From: Halichondria panicea
Taxonomy: Eukaryota > Porifera > Demospongiae > Suberitida > Halichondriidae
Length of the DNA stretch: 64,000 nt
NCBI RefSeq assembly: GCF_963675165.1
Contig: NC_087382.1
Coordinates: forward strand, 2,709,463-2,773,462
Reading direction: 5' to 3'
Shown here: in pieces, positions 24,035 to 34,611 of the stretch
Layout: every line of letters begins with the position of its first letter
Position numbering within the stretch: the first letter of the stretch is position 1
Program-made: the position numbers and the translations under genes
Notes under the pieces: model-generated
Seen by the model: the letters and a program-made list of their open reading frames with translations, nothing else
Told to the model about the DNA's origin: nothing
The model's database searches: none

Positions 24035-25097
24035 CAATTCCATGTGCAGTAGGCACAGAGTTAAGATCCTAAAAAAGCCGTTATAATAGATTAGCATAAG
24101 CCAAGAAGCAGCAGTTGTCTATAGCTAGCTATTCTAATGATCCTAGCTAACTAACTATTGGAACTGATAACGAGATCTCAACACTCCCAATTATGGCAGG
24201 ATCCTGTGCTGCTTTCCCTTTAGGCAGGTACTAACAGCAGAGTGCTCCCTCAATAGACTGGAATGCCATGAGTAATCCATCGTTGCACCCCGAAGGCTGA
24301 TTCAACAATGGTTCCAAGAACAAGAAGATACTGTCCTGTGACCCGACTGTTGAAGAACCTTCCACACACATTCTGATTGGTTACTTGAGTGCTACGGACA
24401 CTATTCCCCCCTCCCCCTTCCCCCCACCACCACCAAATTACAAAGGGTTCAAGGCAATGCAGAATAATAGACTCTTAGCCATGCGTATACACGATTTTTA
24501 CAGGCATGCGTACGTGTATCTAGCTAGCTAACTGTACATGCGTTGTGCTGGCAAGTATGTATCTATTCAACTGCATCAACTACTTCTCTCACAGTCACTA
24601 AAGTGGCCACCCTAAACTATATTAAATTATTTTTTGCATCCACACAACGAAATGCCTCCAACGCTCCAACCAGCTGTATGGCAATAGCTGCAACAACTCA
24701 ATACGCGCTACGGTGTAGCTAGCCACATGCACACAAGCGCAGTAAACATACAGAGTAAGGTTGCAACTCACAATATAATGATCCTACAACCTGCGCGCAC
24801 TGCACTGCTGAATAAGACTCTTGCGCTGCTCCTGCGATACAGTGGAAGGTTTGCGCTGCTCCTGCAAAAGAAAGAATAAAAAATAAATTTTGTCACACAC
24901 AAAATCCTTGTAAAACATGACCAAATAGACAGCAAACAATGCTACAATGCTCCAAAAGGCTTCACAGCTAAAATTCCTGCAAACATGCGAGCAACAAGCA
25001 AAGAAACTCACCTCCTTCCAGCAAGACACTTTGCTTCTCCTTCAAACTTCAAAGGAACTGAGGTTCTGGAACTGGATCCGAGAATATTCCAGGCCAT
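24035..25097 (-). ncRNA. Possible spliced short-ORF or non-coding transcript
   Basis: Three minus-strand segments have good splice borders: 25012-25097 (ends GGAAGGAG then GTGAGT), 24772-24861 (preceded by TTATTCTTTCTTTTGCAG, ends before GTGAGT) and 24035-24068 (preceded by GGCTTTTTTAG, ends before GTAAGT). Joined, they stay open from an ATG at 25097 (MAWNILGSSSRTS) through ARVLFSSAVRAG to a hydrophobic stretch IIILILTLCLLH. I do not recognise the product. The third downstream junction is unclear, because the nearest acceptor would make an intron of only about 28 bp. It may be a non-coding RNA or a microprotein sharing a promoter with TRAK. Confidence 0.3.
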
Positions 25098-25105
25098 TGA
25101 CGTCA
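25098..25105. promoter_or_regulatory. CRE-like palindrome TGACGTCA
   Basis: A full consensus cAMP response element palindrome lies immediately upstream of the possible minus-strand start at 25097 and about 300 bp before the TRAK start. Confidence 0.4.
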
Positions 25106-25165
25106 GAGTCTCCGAGGAGATGCAACGATTGTGGTCTAGACACTACATGCGTTCCCACATCTTGT

Positions 25166-25175
25166 GCGCATGCGC
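25166..25175. promoter_or_regulatory. NRF1-like site upstream of TRAK
   Basis: GCGCATGCGC within TTGTGCGCATGCGCTGTGG, about 240 bp upstream of the TRAK start codon and 60 bp from the CRE. NRF1 sites mark many promoters of mitochondria-related genes, which fits a mitochondrial adaptor. Function here is inferred only. Confidence 0.5.
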
Positions 25176-25406
25176 TGTGGCAAAGTAATTTTTGCTTTTA
25201 GTTCAAAGGTCAAAGTAATATTGTAAAATTAATTTGTTTATTTAGAGTGTTCATAATTTGTATAGTCAGTGTGTGTGGTATACTATACAGTGCAGGCCTA
25301 CGTTGCGCCTAAGACCATCATCACAGTGTCTTGTGGAAGGAGAGGTAAGCTCAGTCTATTCATGTACCACACGGCTACCCAGTCATACAGTTATAGAGGG
25401 AGTGTC

Positions 25407-28400
25407 ATGTCCTCTGAGTCTACTCACGCCATCAACGCAGCTATACTATCAGCAGAATCATTGTTTGCTAGTCTATTGGATCGTGTGCCTCCTGGAAAAC
25501 CATCATCCCCAGACCACACCCCCTCAGATCCCGAGGTATCTTTATCGCCAGGGCAACGAGCTATGTCCCCCGAGGGTTCTATCGTTAGTGTTGGTACTGC
25601 TTCTCTTGACCCCGCCCACCTCATGGCTGCCTCTCATGCTGTGTACGAGAACCTTGATCCCCGGGAGTCACTCAGTGCTATAGGTGAAGACTGTGGGGGA
25701 TAATGGGTTCTTTATAAGCAAGTAAATAAATAAAGTTTCAATAATCTAAAATAAGAGGTTTGCAGTGATAGTGTGATACCCCCGCCCCCACATTCAGCTA
25801 GCAGGCAGTCACTGGTTAGTGTGTCAGAGAGCACTAGCTATGAGGCCTTGAGGGAGTTACTAGTGGACAAGGAGAGAGACCTCGAGTTAGCAGCAGCCAT
25901 TGGGCAAATGCTTCTCAAGAGAAACGATCTCTTGGATAAGGAAATTGGAGTACTGGAGGATGCAAGACAAGCACTAGAACAGCAGGTCAGACTGGATATC
26001 CAGTGCATTCAATAATGCCCTACCTCGCATGTATTGAGTACTGTGTCTGACTCACACGTGTGCAGGTGTCCCAGCTCACACACAGTCAGTCTCAGAAAGA
26101 GGAGCTGTTGAGATTGTATGTTAAGGATGCACGGGAGAGGGACCAAGCTGAGGCTGAGGTATGGTGGCATCTATCTCTGCATTATAGTATAGAGCCCTGT
26201 GTACTGAGGCTGAGGTATGGTGGCAGCTATCTCCATTATAGTATAGAGCCCTGTGTACTGAGGCTGAGGTATGGTGGCAGCTATCTCCATTATAGTATAG
26301 AGCCCTGTGTACTGAGGCTGAGGTATGGTGGCAGCTATCTCCATTATAGTATAGAGCCCTGTGTACTGAGGCTGAGGTATGGTGGCAGCTATCTCCATTA
26401 TAGTATAGAGCCCTGTGTACTGAGGCTGAGGTATGGTGGCAGCTATCTCCATTATAGTATAGAGCCCTGTGTACTGAGGCTGAGGTATGGTGGCATCTAT
26501 CTCCATTATAGTATAGAGCCCTGTGTACTGAGGCTGAGGTATGGTGGCATCTATCTCCATTATAGTATAGAGCCCTGTGTAGGAAGCTGAGGCTGAGGTA
26601 TGGTGGCATCTATCTCCATTATAGTATAGAGCCCTGTGTAGGAAGCTGAGGCTGAGGTATGGTGGCATCTATCTCTGCATTATAGTATAGAGCCCTGTGT
26701 AGGAAGCTGAGGCTGAGGTATGGTGGCATCTATCTCCATTATAGTATAGCTGAGGCTGAGGTATGGTGGCATCTATCTCCATTATAGTATAGAGCCCTGT
26801 GTACTGAGGCTGAGGTATGGTGGCATCTATCTCCATTATAGTATAGAGCCCTGTGTAGGAAGTTGTTACAGTGTGTCAATACATAGTGTTGTGCAGGTGG
26901 TCGATGACAAGCCAGAGTGGGTAGTGGCCCTCACTGACGAGTGTAGAGAGTTGAGAGACTCCAATGCTGCCCTCAAGATAGAAGCAGACCAACTGAGGAA
27001 GGACACGGCTGATATAGAGAGCAAGGAGAGGGAGCTGGTACAAGCCTGTCTGGACCAGTTCAGTGAGTCATTAGGGTTGGTGGTGGTGAGGGTGTCCTGT
27101 GTGTAGGTCATGGTGGTGGTGAGGGTGTTGTAATGTTGTCCCCTGTGTGTAGGTCATGGTGGTGGTGAGGGTGTTGTAATGTTGTCCCCTATGTGTAGGT
27201 CATGGTGGTGGTGAGGGTGTTGTAATGTTGTCCCCTGTGTGTAGGTGGTGGTGAGGGTGTTGTAATGTTGTCCCCTGTGTGTAGGTCATGGTGGTGGTGA
27301 GGGTGTTGTAATGTTGTCCCCTGTGTGTAGGTCATGGTGGTGAGGGTGTTGTAATGTTGTCCCCTGTGTGTAGGTCATGGTGGTGGTGAGGGTGTTGTAA
27401 TGTTGTCCCCTGTGTGTAGGTGGTGGTGAGGGTGTTGTAATGTTGTCCCCTGTGTGTAGGTCATGGTGGTGAGGGTGTTGTAATGTTGTCCCCTGTGTGT
27501 AGGTCATGGTGGTGAGGGTGTTGTAATGTTGTCCCCTGTGTGTAGGTCATGGTGGTGGTGAGGGTGTTGTAATGTTGTCCCCTGTGTGTAGGTGGTGGTG
27601 AGGGTGTTGTAATGTTGTCCCCTGTGTGTAGGTGGTGGTGAGGGTGTTGTAATGTTGTCCCCTGTGTGTAGGTCATGGTGGTGGTGAGGGTGTTGTAATG
27701 TTGTCCCCTATGTGTAGGTCATGGTGGTGGTGAGGGTGTTGTAATGTTGTCCCCTGTGTGTAGGTCATGGTGGTGGTGAGGGTCTTGTAATGTTGTCCCC
27801 TGTGTGTAGGTGAGGCCAAGCGTAGCCTGGTTGATATGAGAGAGAGATCTGAGGAAAGCTATCTGGAGAACCAAGCTCTGTCAGTGAGTTGCTTTAGTGG
27901 ACCCCCACCACACACACACACACACACACACCCACACACACACACACACCTACACGAGCCCACACCCACACACACACACACACACACACCTACACGAGCC
28001 CACACACACACACACAGGTACAACTGGAGGAGCTCAACACTCTGTACGAACAAGACCAGCTGAAGAAACAGCAGGTACTGTTGTATATAGTAGACTAGAA
28101 CATGCTTTCCTCTCGTGGCCACCAATTGTAACAAAAGCAAAGCCCTTAATACTGTCGTTCATTTCCTACCAGTTGGCTGATGAGAGTGATCTATTCAAGG
28201 ATCAATTGATGGAAGCTCAGGAAACCATCTCCCATCTGACCAATGAGGTGAGAGCATGCCTGTCATGTGACGTGATGCTAGCTCACCACCCTCCATAGGT
28301 CACGGACCTCAATGAACAGTTCAATATGACATCAGTGTTACTCAAGGAAGCTAACGATGAAATAACTGCTCTCAAAGATATATCACTTCAATTGTAAGCA

Positions 28401-29745
28401 CTTGTATTGTGGTACCATAACCACCCCCCACACACCACCCCCACACACCACCCCCCACACACTACCCCCACCTTGTTCATCAGATCTGGTTCCCCTGGCG
28501 ACCCGGGTAATGAGGAGGGGCAACACGAGTCTATCGTCATGGAGATAGAGGAGGCACTAAGGAAAGAGATAGCTGCAGCCTCCATGCTCAGTGAGAGGCC
28601 TAGGTAAGAACACTGTGGACATGAACTCTGACCCCTAACCCTTATTGTCCCTAGATCTCCAAATCACTATGCACAGCAACGAACAATGGTTGTCATGGAG
28701 ACTGTACGGGCGGCCACCAAAGCACAAGCTCGACGACTAGAGCGCCTAGCAACAGAGGCCAAGCTGAAAGGTAGACAGACAGGACACTACCTGCTCTAGT
28801 GTAATTAGTGTGGGCGTTGTCACATACTGTACGTCTGTACTGAGCCTTGAGCATTAATATATAATTAGTGTGTATAAGAAATGTACGCAACAGCTGTCAA
28901 GTGCATTGTAAAAACATATCTCTCAGTCTAGGTAGGTGTGGCTTAGTGGTTAGGGTGGTGGCTTAGTGATCACATGATAGATAATGCGTGGGTTCAATTC
29001 CCTCTTGGGGGACTTTTCTTTATTTCACACACCGCGCGCACACACACACGCACACACACACACAGACTTGACTGGAGGGGACTCACAGTTCAGGCCAGTA
29101 GCCTCATCATCACCCAACGAACATCGTACCCATCACAGCAAGATCCCTCGCCCCTCCCCCCTCACACGCTCCACACCCTCACGCCTCACAAGAGCCACAC
29201 CCTCTTCTCCCGTACCCTCAGATGAAGAAGCCAGCATAGCATCGCTACCAGAGGACCTGGTTCGATATCGCAGTCCACAGAAACTCCAGATAGTGAAGCC
29301 AATGGAAGGATCAGTGACTCTACTGAAATGGAAGCTGTTGGCTACTCCTCAACTAGGAGGAGCTACTTCATTCTTCTCTGATCAAACAGGACCGGGGGTA
29401 CATCTCAAGAAATGGTCTGCCTCTCAAATCAAAGATAGTCAGAATGTTAGGAAGAATCCATATGATACTCGTATGGCCATGAGTGCTATGGACCTCAGGG
29501 AACTCAACTCAACCTATCCTCCACCTAGTGTACGCCGACCTAAAGCCACACCCACTATTAGGAGACCACCCCCTCCTGACCAACCATCACAGTCACAATC
29601 ATTATTGGGACAGTTTGGTTCATTCCTCGGCTCTGGATTATCAAGATTAAAGTTCAAAAGTACGGAGGACTCGCCCACACAGTCCGTAGATACGCCCACG
29701 CAGTCTGTAGAACCCTCTGACGCAGGACTAGGTGGACTGTTATAG
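25407..29745 (+). CDS. TRAK/Milton-family mitochondrial trafficking adaptor
   Basis: Adaptor that links mitochondria (through Miro) to kinesin-1 and dynein. The start is taken as ATG 25407-25409 (MSSESTHAINAAILSAES); a small upstream exon (about 25292-25345) is probably leader. The HAP1/TRAK N-terminal coiled coil follows: KERDLELAAAIGQMLLKRND contains a CC1-box-like AAxxG, the dynein light-intermediate-chain contact of this family. Then come VSQLTHSQSQKEELLRLY and a series of short coiled-coil exons (DKPEWVVALTDECRELRDSN; LADESDLFKDQLMEAQETIS). Later exons carry ESIVMEIEEALRKEI and QQRTMVVMETVRAATKAQ, as in TRAK1/2. The last exon has the TRAK C-terminal signature KLQIVKPMEGSVTLLKWKLL and a Ser/Pro-rich tail (stop TAG 29743-29745). 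About eleven exons are seen; two introns are large splice-site minisatellites. Vertebrates have two paralogues and this looks like the single ancestral form. Confidence 0.85.
26159..26870 (+). repeat. 54 bp minisatellite copying a TRAK 5' splice site
   Basis: The exon ends GCTGAGGCTGAG, then GTATGGTGG starts the intron at 26159. That exact exon-end/donor stretch recurs about 12 times in units of mostly 54 bp (first unit 56 bp), each with CTGAGGCTGAGGTATGGTGG and CATTATAGTATAGAGCCCTG. The frame runs open through the first eight units (to about 26590), giving an 18-residue repeat (YGGSYLHYSIEPCVLRLR) if the intron were retained. Confidence 0.92.
27066..27809 (+). repeat. 40-46 bp minisatellite copying a TRAK 3' splice site
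   Basis: About 16 units of GGTGGTGAGGGTGTTGTAAT plus GTTGTCCCCTGTGTGTAG. The exon begins directly after the last GTGTGTAG (27810, GTGAGGCCAAG), and every unit ends with the same TTGTCCCCTGTGTGTAG followed by GT. Units vary by loss of CAT or GGTGGT. Confidence 0.92.
28928..29010 (+). mobile_element. tRNA-like segment (SINE head?) in TRAK intron
   Basis: A box-A-like TGGCTTAGTGGTTA (28939-28952) and a box-B-like GGGTTCAATTCCC (28991-29003) have the polymerase III internal promoter spacing, with TTTT soon after. The T stem pairs only imperfectly and no clean acceptor stem is seen, so a decayed tRNA-derived SINE is more likely than a working tRNA. No second copy is visible in the window. Confidence 0.4.
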
Positions 29746-29996
29746 ACACTGATTTATTTAATATTAGAGAAATCTAGTTTTGTTTGTAAAATTTCATAAA
29801 TTCTGTGTGTTTTATCATGAGTGCATATAGATCATAATATTGATTCATTATTTTGGCATAATTTATATAAGAATTAGAATTATTTATTTATTATTGTCAA
29901 AATTGAACATTATAATAAGTGATATACATCATTGATCATTATTTTGGCATAATATAAGACAAATTATTGTCATCAAAATTGATAATAAGTGATATG

Positions 29997-30852
29997 TTAA
30001 ACTGGTGGTCTCCCACACTCAAAGCATAAGCAACTGATTTGGTGACATTCTGGTATTTTGACAGTGCAATGACAACAGTTACAGCAATCACAGTCAGGAC
30101 AAGTCATGGCTGAACAGTCCGGACATATCTGCATCTCCTGGCAGCTCTCCATACACAACACACAGCAATAGCAGGAGACTAGGCCAGTGCAGAACAAGGA
30201 GCATCGCTGGGGAGAGAGGGAGAGGGGAGGGTTAATGAATGCTGTAGAAAACTGGTACACTACTCAATACTTATAGGAACCAAATCAGATAAACTGTTGT
30301 TGGTATTATTATACATAGCTAGCTTTCTGCATTACAACACCTCCTTAGTGTACACTGATTATATCACCTGTTTAGTAGGGCAGATATTGTCAAGCCAAGC
30401 GTTGCAGTCCGGTGGTTGACAGTCGAGTGATTCACATAGTCCCCTACAACACTCCCAACCCCCACAACCGTCACAACAGTCACACACTACACACACTCTT
30501 GGGCAATCAGGGAACTGCTTCCCACGGTACTAAGAGGGGGTGGGGTAATGGATATAGTGTGTGTGTGTGTGAGATCTCACCATAATGCACTTTCTGATGA
30601 CTAGCAACGTAAAGACGGCCAATAGGAATACAGCTATCACTATGGCAACCACTCCAGCGGCAGGAAACAATAACAACACTGTAGATAATCAAAAGTCGGA
30701 TAATAATATGTCATGTTGTACTTACCTTGTGAAGGGGTGGTGGGTGGTGATGGTGTGGGCGTGTGTGGTGTGAGGAGTGTGGTGGTAGTAGGGACTGTGA
30801 GGGATGGTGATGCATTGATGCTGGTGGAGAGGGGGCGGTTAATGGAGGACAT
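29997..30852 (-). CDS. Unrecognised Cys-rich single-pass membrane protein
   Basis: I do not recognise this protein. Four exons join in frame: about 30727-30852 (ATG 30850-30852, MSSINRPLS then a Ser/Thr/Pro-rich stretch), about 30580-30679 (a clear membrane helix, AAGVVAIVIAVFLLAVFTLL, then VIRKCIM), 30368-30529 and 29997-30206. The last two are packed with cysteines in CC, CxC and CxxC spacing (CVVCDCCDGCGGWECC; CPDCDCCNCCHC) and end CFECGRPPV. The predicted layout is a mucin-like outside stalk, one helix, and a Cys-rich inside tail that could bind metal or be palmitoylated. There is no signal peptide; a leader exon with ATG around 30991-31000 does not join in frame. It converges on TRAK and diverges from EIF1. 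Confidence 0.65.
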
Positions 30853-31185
30853 TGTGTAGGAGAGGGTGGTGTAGAGGGTGTGGAGGAGAGACTAGAGGCT
30901 GACCTGCTGGAGGAATAGACGCCATTACACAGTGTGCAGAGCTAGGGAGTGACTTACTGGAGCTCCTGGTGAGCTGCTCATGGCTTGCATGCAGTAGCTA
31001 GTTGTCTTGGAGTATCTCCAGCCACGCCCCCACTCTGCAGTTTGTGTGCGGCGGCTATTGAAGCAATCAAGCCACGCCTCCATTGTCCAGATGATGGTGT
31101 GCTTTTATTAGAATAATATTGTGCAATAAATTATCATCATCTCCATTGCATTGGAAGTTGTTGTTTTTGTGCCTTACACGTACAC
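30853..31185. promoter_or_regulatory. Divergent intergenic region, Cys-rich gene/EIF1
   Basis: A gap of 333 bp between divergent start codons. It probably contains a leader exon of the minus-strand gene (GTAAGT donor at about 30955). No clear TATA box. Confidence 0.35.
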
Positions 31186-31291
31186 ATGATGTCTAAAGGA
31201 AAAGGAGTGATTAATCTGGAGCCTAGTGGTGAGTGATGCCCTATTGAACTCTGTCATCAAGAATGGTACTTCTGAGATCACACGCACACGT

Positions 31292-31349
<58 letters not shown>

Positions 31350-31722
31350 CGGCTGACCCCTTTCAGGATACTAGTGACTCCGGTGGCTCCTCTCTGGGGA
31401 AGGGACAAGGAGCCATTCACATTCGTATCCAACAACGTAACGGGCGTAAGACCCTCACCACGGTACAAGGTATAGCTGAGGCTTATGACAAGAGAAGGAT
31501 AGCCAAAGCCTGTAAGAAGGTACATCATGTTATGTCAGTGGGGGGTCTCTTATATTACCCCCCCTCTATTCTCAGGAGTTTGCGTGCAATGGAACAGTGG
31601 TGGATCATCCAGAGTATGGTGAGGTCATCCAGCTACAAGGTGACCAGAGACACCATATATCAGAGTTCCTGGTAGAAGTGGGTCTCGCCACTAAAGAACA
31701 AATCAAGATGCACGGATTCTAA
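31186..31722 (+). CDS. EIF1: Translation initiation factor eIF1 (SUI1)
   Basis: Small ribosomal-subunit factor that guards start-codon choice in scanning. Three exons: 31186 to about 31229 (MMSKGKGVINLEPS, with two adjacent ATGs at 31186 and 31189), about 31350-31519 (HIRIQQRNGRKTLTTVQGIA, the SUI1 signature), and about 31576-31722 (EFACNGTVVDHPEYGEVIQL; stop TAA 31720-31722, ending KMHGF). The core and the C-terminus are almost identical to human eIF1, with a divergent N-terminal tail as usual. The first intron is a CA run (31283-31348). It converges on SUOX with only 152 bp between stops. Confidence 0.95.
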
Positions 31723-31874
31723 TATCAACTGTCTCACTAACACTTTCTATTAATTATTGATGAATGTACTGATCAGTTGTTGTTAAACAAGTCGTTAATA
31801 GATCTATAGAAGTGCAGCATGATCGACATCAATGATAAAGCTATAATTAAAAAAATAATACAGTCCTAGATAGA

Positions 31875-33217
31875 TCACTTGATGGTACAGTTCACTCTGT
31901 GCCAGGCATTAGAGAGACATCCTCTGAGGTTCCAGATAGGAGCAGTGGTGTCTGGTTGCACATTGTATGACATGTCCACTGCCTTACAGCACAGCTCAGC
32001 GTTACCTTCCTTAGGCAGGGGGACTGTGGCCTACAGGGACAGCAGTGTTATTAGGCAGGGGGACTGTGGCGTACAGGGACAGCAGTGTTATTAATGGCTA
32101 CATAATGTAAAAACTTACTTCCCAAAGTTTCCAAGCCCATGCTCTGCCGAGTGGTTGGTCCTTAGTATTACTGAGCTCAGCAGTTGTCCATGTGTGGCCA
32201 CCATCACTGCTCACATCTACACGTACCACTTCACGCCCACCCCCACTCCAAGCCACACCCCTCACACTCACTGCCTCGTCAGAGCGCACCAAAGTCACCC
32301 CTCCCTGGGGGGATGTGATGAGGGACGTCACTGGAAGCTGCAGGCAGGGAATTAGAAAATTATCCACATAAAAGTATATACACACTAGAGTTGGCTCTGT
32401 AACTTTAGTTCCTGTGGTCCAAACTCAATGATTTTCTGAAAGCTTAGAAAGAGACCTTTCAAATGGTGTCATCAAAGTTCATATTTGAGAGATGTCAATT
32501 TTGCCGTACCATGGTCCAAGGCCGAAAAATGACAAATTAGGGCTCTAGCAAAATTTTGGATTTGATAATATCATTTGAAAGGTCTCTTTCTAAGCTTTCA
32601 GAAAAACATAAAAATGTTGACGCTGGGCCAATGGAATTCAAGTTATGGTCGTTCGAAGATGCTCCATTTAACGCTACAGTCCTGTAACTATAATTATACA
32701 TGTACATCCCTTACCTCCTGTATGGCTGGTGCAGTGCTGAAGTCAACAGTGTCCCAGTCCACACCAGGGGAAAACCCCTTGTAATCATTCTGCTGCCAAT
32801 GTCCCGGATATTCTTTAGTACTAGCCTCGATACGTGTCAACCACTTGACATTGCGAGCTCCAACAGTTCCTACAGCGAAACAAACACACTAAGAATAATA
32901 ATACATACAGTCATAGTTAGAATGTCTTTATCACCTGGCACTAGCGCCCTGAGAGGGTAGCCGTGATCACGAGGGAGCGGCTCTCCATTCATCTCCAAGG
33001 CTAGCAGACAGTCTCCTCGAGGGTCCATGGCTTTCTCTATAGGAATGGAGGCGCCATAGCACTCCCCGGTGACTGGGTTGTTGTCCAGTCCCTCCAAATG
33101 AATGTGCTTGAGAGTGCAGCTCTCACAGTCTTCTAGTCCAGCATATAGTAGAACATCACGCAGACGCACACCACTCCACTGTGCACACACACACACAATA
33201 ATAAATAATTAATAATA

Positions 33218-33254
<37 letters not shown>

Positions 33255-34139
33255 TAACAATGCTATATAGATATACTAACTCACGGCTGCGTTTCCGATG
33301 GCTCCCCCTGTCCAGTTGAGGCCCTTCACTTTCTTCACCTCCGCTAGCTCTGATCGGCGATTTCCCGCACACTGAACGGCCGCTGTTATGCTGTACTGCT
33401 TAAACTTTGACCTCAGATCTTCCAGTGTCAAGCGTACGGGCTTGCTCCCTTCACCTTTGACCTCCAGGACATAGTTCTGTGGGTCGACATCAGGTACGGG
33501 TAAATGATTGCGTACAAAGAACAAGTTATTGGGAGTGATGTAAGCTTCAGATAGTAGCACGGTGGGCGTCTCAGCATTGAACGGTGTTTGTGTGTTCACT
33601 TTGAGGACTGGAGATCTTGTAGGGTCGTTAGCATAGGGACCATCCACCATAACCCCTTTAGATTGACTGCGATCAGATGGATGGACGTTCCCAATCCTCA
33701 GCTCCTCCAGCATGTCTTGTACCTCGGCAGTGTTGTGAGCAGCAAAGACCTCCCAATAAGGCTCTATGGAAGCACCGGCTGCTAGGATGATCTTCTCACT
33801 GCCTCCGGGATGAGTGGCTATGAACTCTGAGATATCGTAAACACCATCTTTATAAGTGACCCATATTCCAGTATCTTCTGTTTTGTGAGTAGCCACCTCC
33901 TCCAGTCTGTATTCAGGCAACCCAGGGCGAGCAGCTCCTGCTGAGAGAGACTCTTCGGCAGCAGCGCAGTTAGCTGTAGACTTGTAGCCGTTCCAAGCTA
34001 AGCCAGCTAGTGTGGCAGCACCTAGACCCGCGATTACAGCATTTGAAGCCACAGATCTCCTTGCTACATGTCTTGAGTGGCCTCTTGTGTACTTGGGTGA
34101 GCGTAGCAGCCTAGAGCAGCGAGATACTAGCCTAAACAT
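31875..34139 (-). CDS. SUOX: Sulfite oxidase, mitochondrial
   Basis: Molybdenum cofactor enzyme of the mitochondrial intermembrane space that oxidises sulfite to sulfate and passes electrons to cytochrome c. The start is ATG 34137-34139 ([20 protein letters not shown]), a basic presequence, followed by a hydrophobic stretch ([17 protein letters not shown]). Next is the cytochrome b5 domain with the haem motif [12 protein letters not shown], then the molybdopterin domain with the Mo-ligand Cys in [13 protein letters not shown], then the dimerisation domain ([34 protein letters not shown]). The large first exon (about 33290-34139) holds the whole b5 part, and four to five short exons follow. 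The stop is TGA 31875-31877. One intron holds a fold-back element, and the last intron has a duplicated acceptor. Confidence 0.93.
32003..32092 (-). repeat. Two-copy duplication of the last SUOX 3' splice site
   Basis: A 41 bp segment (TTAGGCAGGGGGACTGTGGC plus CTACAGGGACAGCAGTGTTA) occurs twice in direct tandem. On the minus strand the copy at the exon reads CTGTCCCTGTAGGCCACAG and supplies the acceptor. The copy one step upstream reads CTGTCCCTGTACGCCACAG, so its AG is AC and cannot splice. Confidence 0.85.
32391..32664. mobile_element. Fold-back element, CCATGG family, SUOX intron
   Basis: Begins with GAGTTGGCTCTGTAACTTTA, then CTGAAAGCTTAGAAAGAGAC. The centre is shortened to TACCATGGTCCAAGG (one of the two CCATGG boxes is gone), and it ends GCCAATGGAATTCAAGTTAT. 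Confidence 0.7.
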
Positions 34140-34267
34140 GACAGCCACTAACTAGCACGGCGGCTCTAGTAGCTACTGCACCAATATCAATATTTGGTAA
34201 AGATCGCCAGTAAAATCCTTCTACTTGGCCAAGTAGAATCATTGTAGATCTATTAGCGATCTTTACC

Positions 34268-34591
34268 AAATGGTAATGGTGATTTGGGAATCATTCAGCT
34301 GCCATAACTTGAATTCTGTGGATCGAAAATCAAAAATGTTCTGTTTTTCTGAAAGCTTAGAAGGAGACTTTTCAAATGGTACCATCAAAGTTGATATTCG
34401 AGAGTTAAAAGTATTTGCCAATTTGGCGATACCATGGATTATAGCCCATGGTCTGAGGCCGAAAAATGACAAATTAGGGCCCCCATGATTGCATGAATCA
34501 CATCGTTTGAAAGGTAATTTTCTAAGCTTTCAGAAAATCATTAAAAATTTTGACATCGGATCAACTGTACTGAAGTTATGGCTGTTGAAAG
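34268..34591. mobile_element. Complete fold-back element, CCATGG family
   Basis: Left half from GCCATAACTTGAATTCTGTG through CTGAAAGCTTAGAAGGAGAC to the centre CCATGGATTATAGCCCATGG. The right half mirrors it and ends ATCGGATCAACTGTACTGAA then GTTATGGCTGTTGAAAG. Intergenic, upstream of SUOX. Confidence 0.75.
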
Positions 34592-34611
34592 ACACCCCCC
34601 CCCTCCGTTTA

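Noticed and set aside
25258-25683. 141 aa frame overlapping the TRAK first coding exon
   Set aside because: A shifted shadow of the TRAK exon; the TRAK frame joins in phase to the coiled-coil exon.
26121-26668. Minus-strand open frames with repeated YTGLYTIMEIDAT-like blocks
   Set aside because: They come from the 54 bp TRAK intron array; there is no start context, no conservation and the frames are shadows of a repeat.
27286-27676. A repeat array with regular spacing that might suggest CRISPR
   Set aside because: Units are contiguous with no unique spacers, and the setting is a eukaryotic intron.
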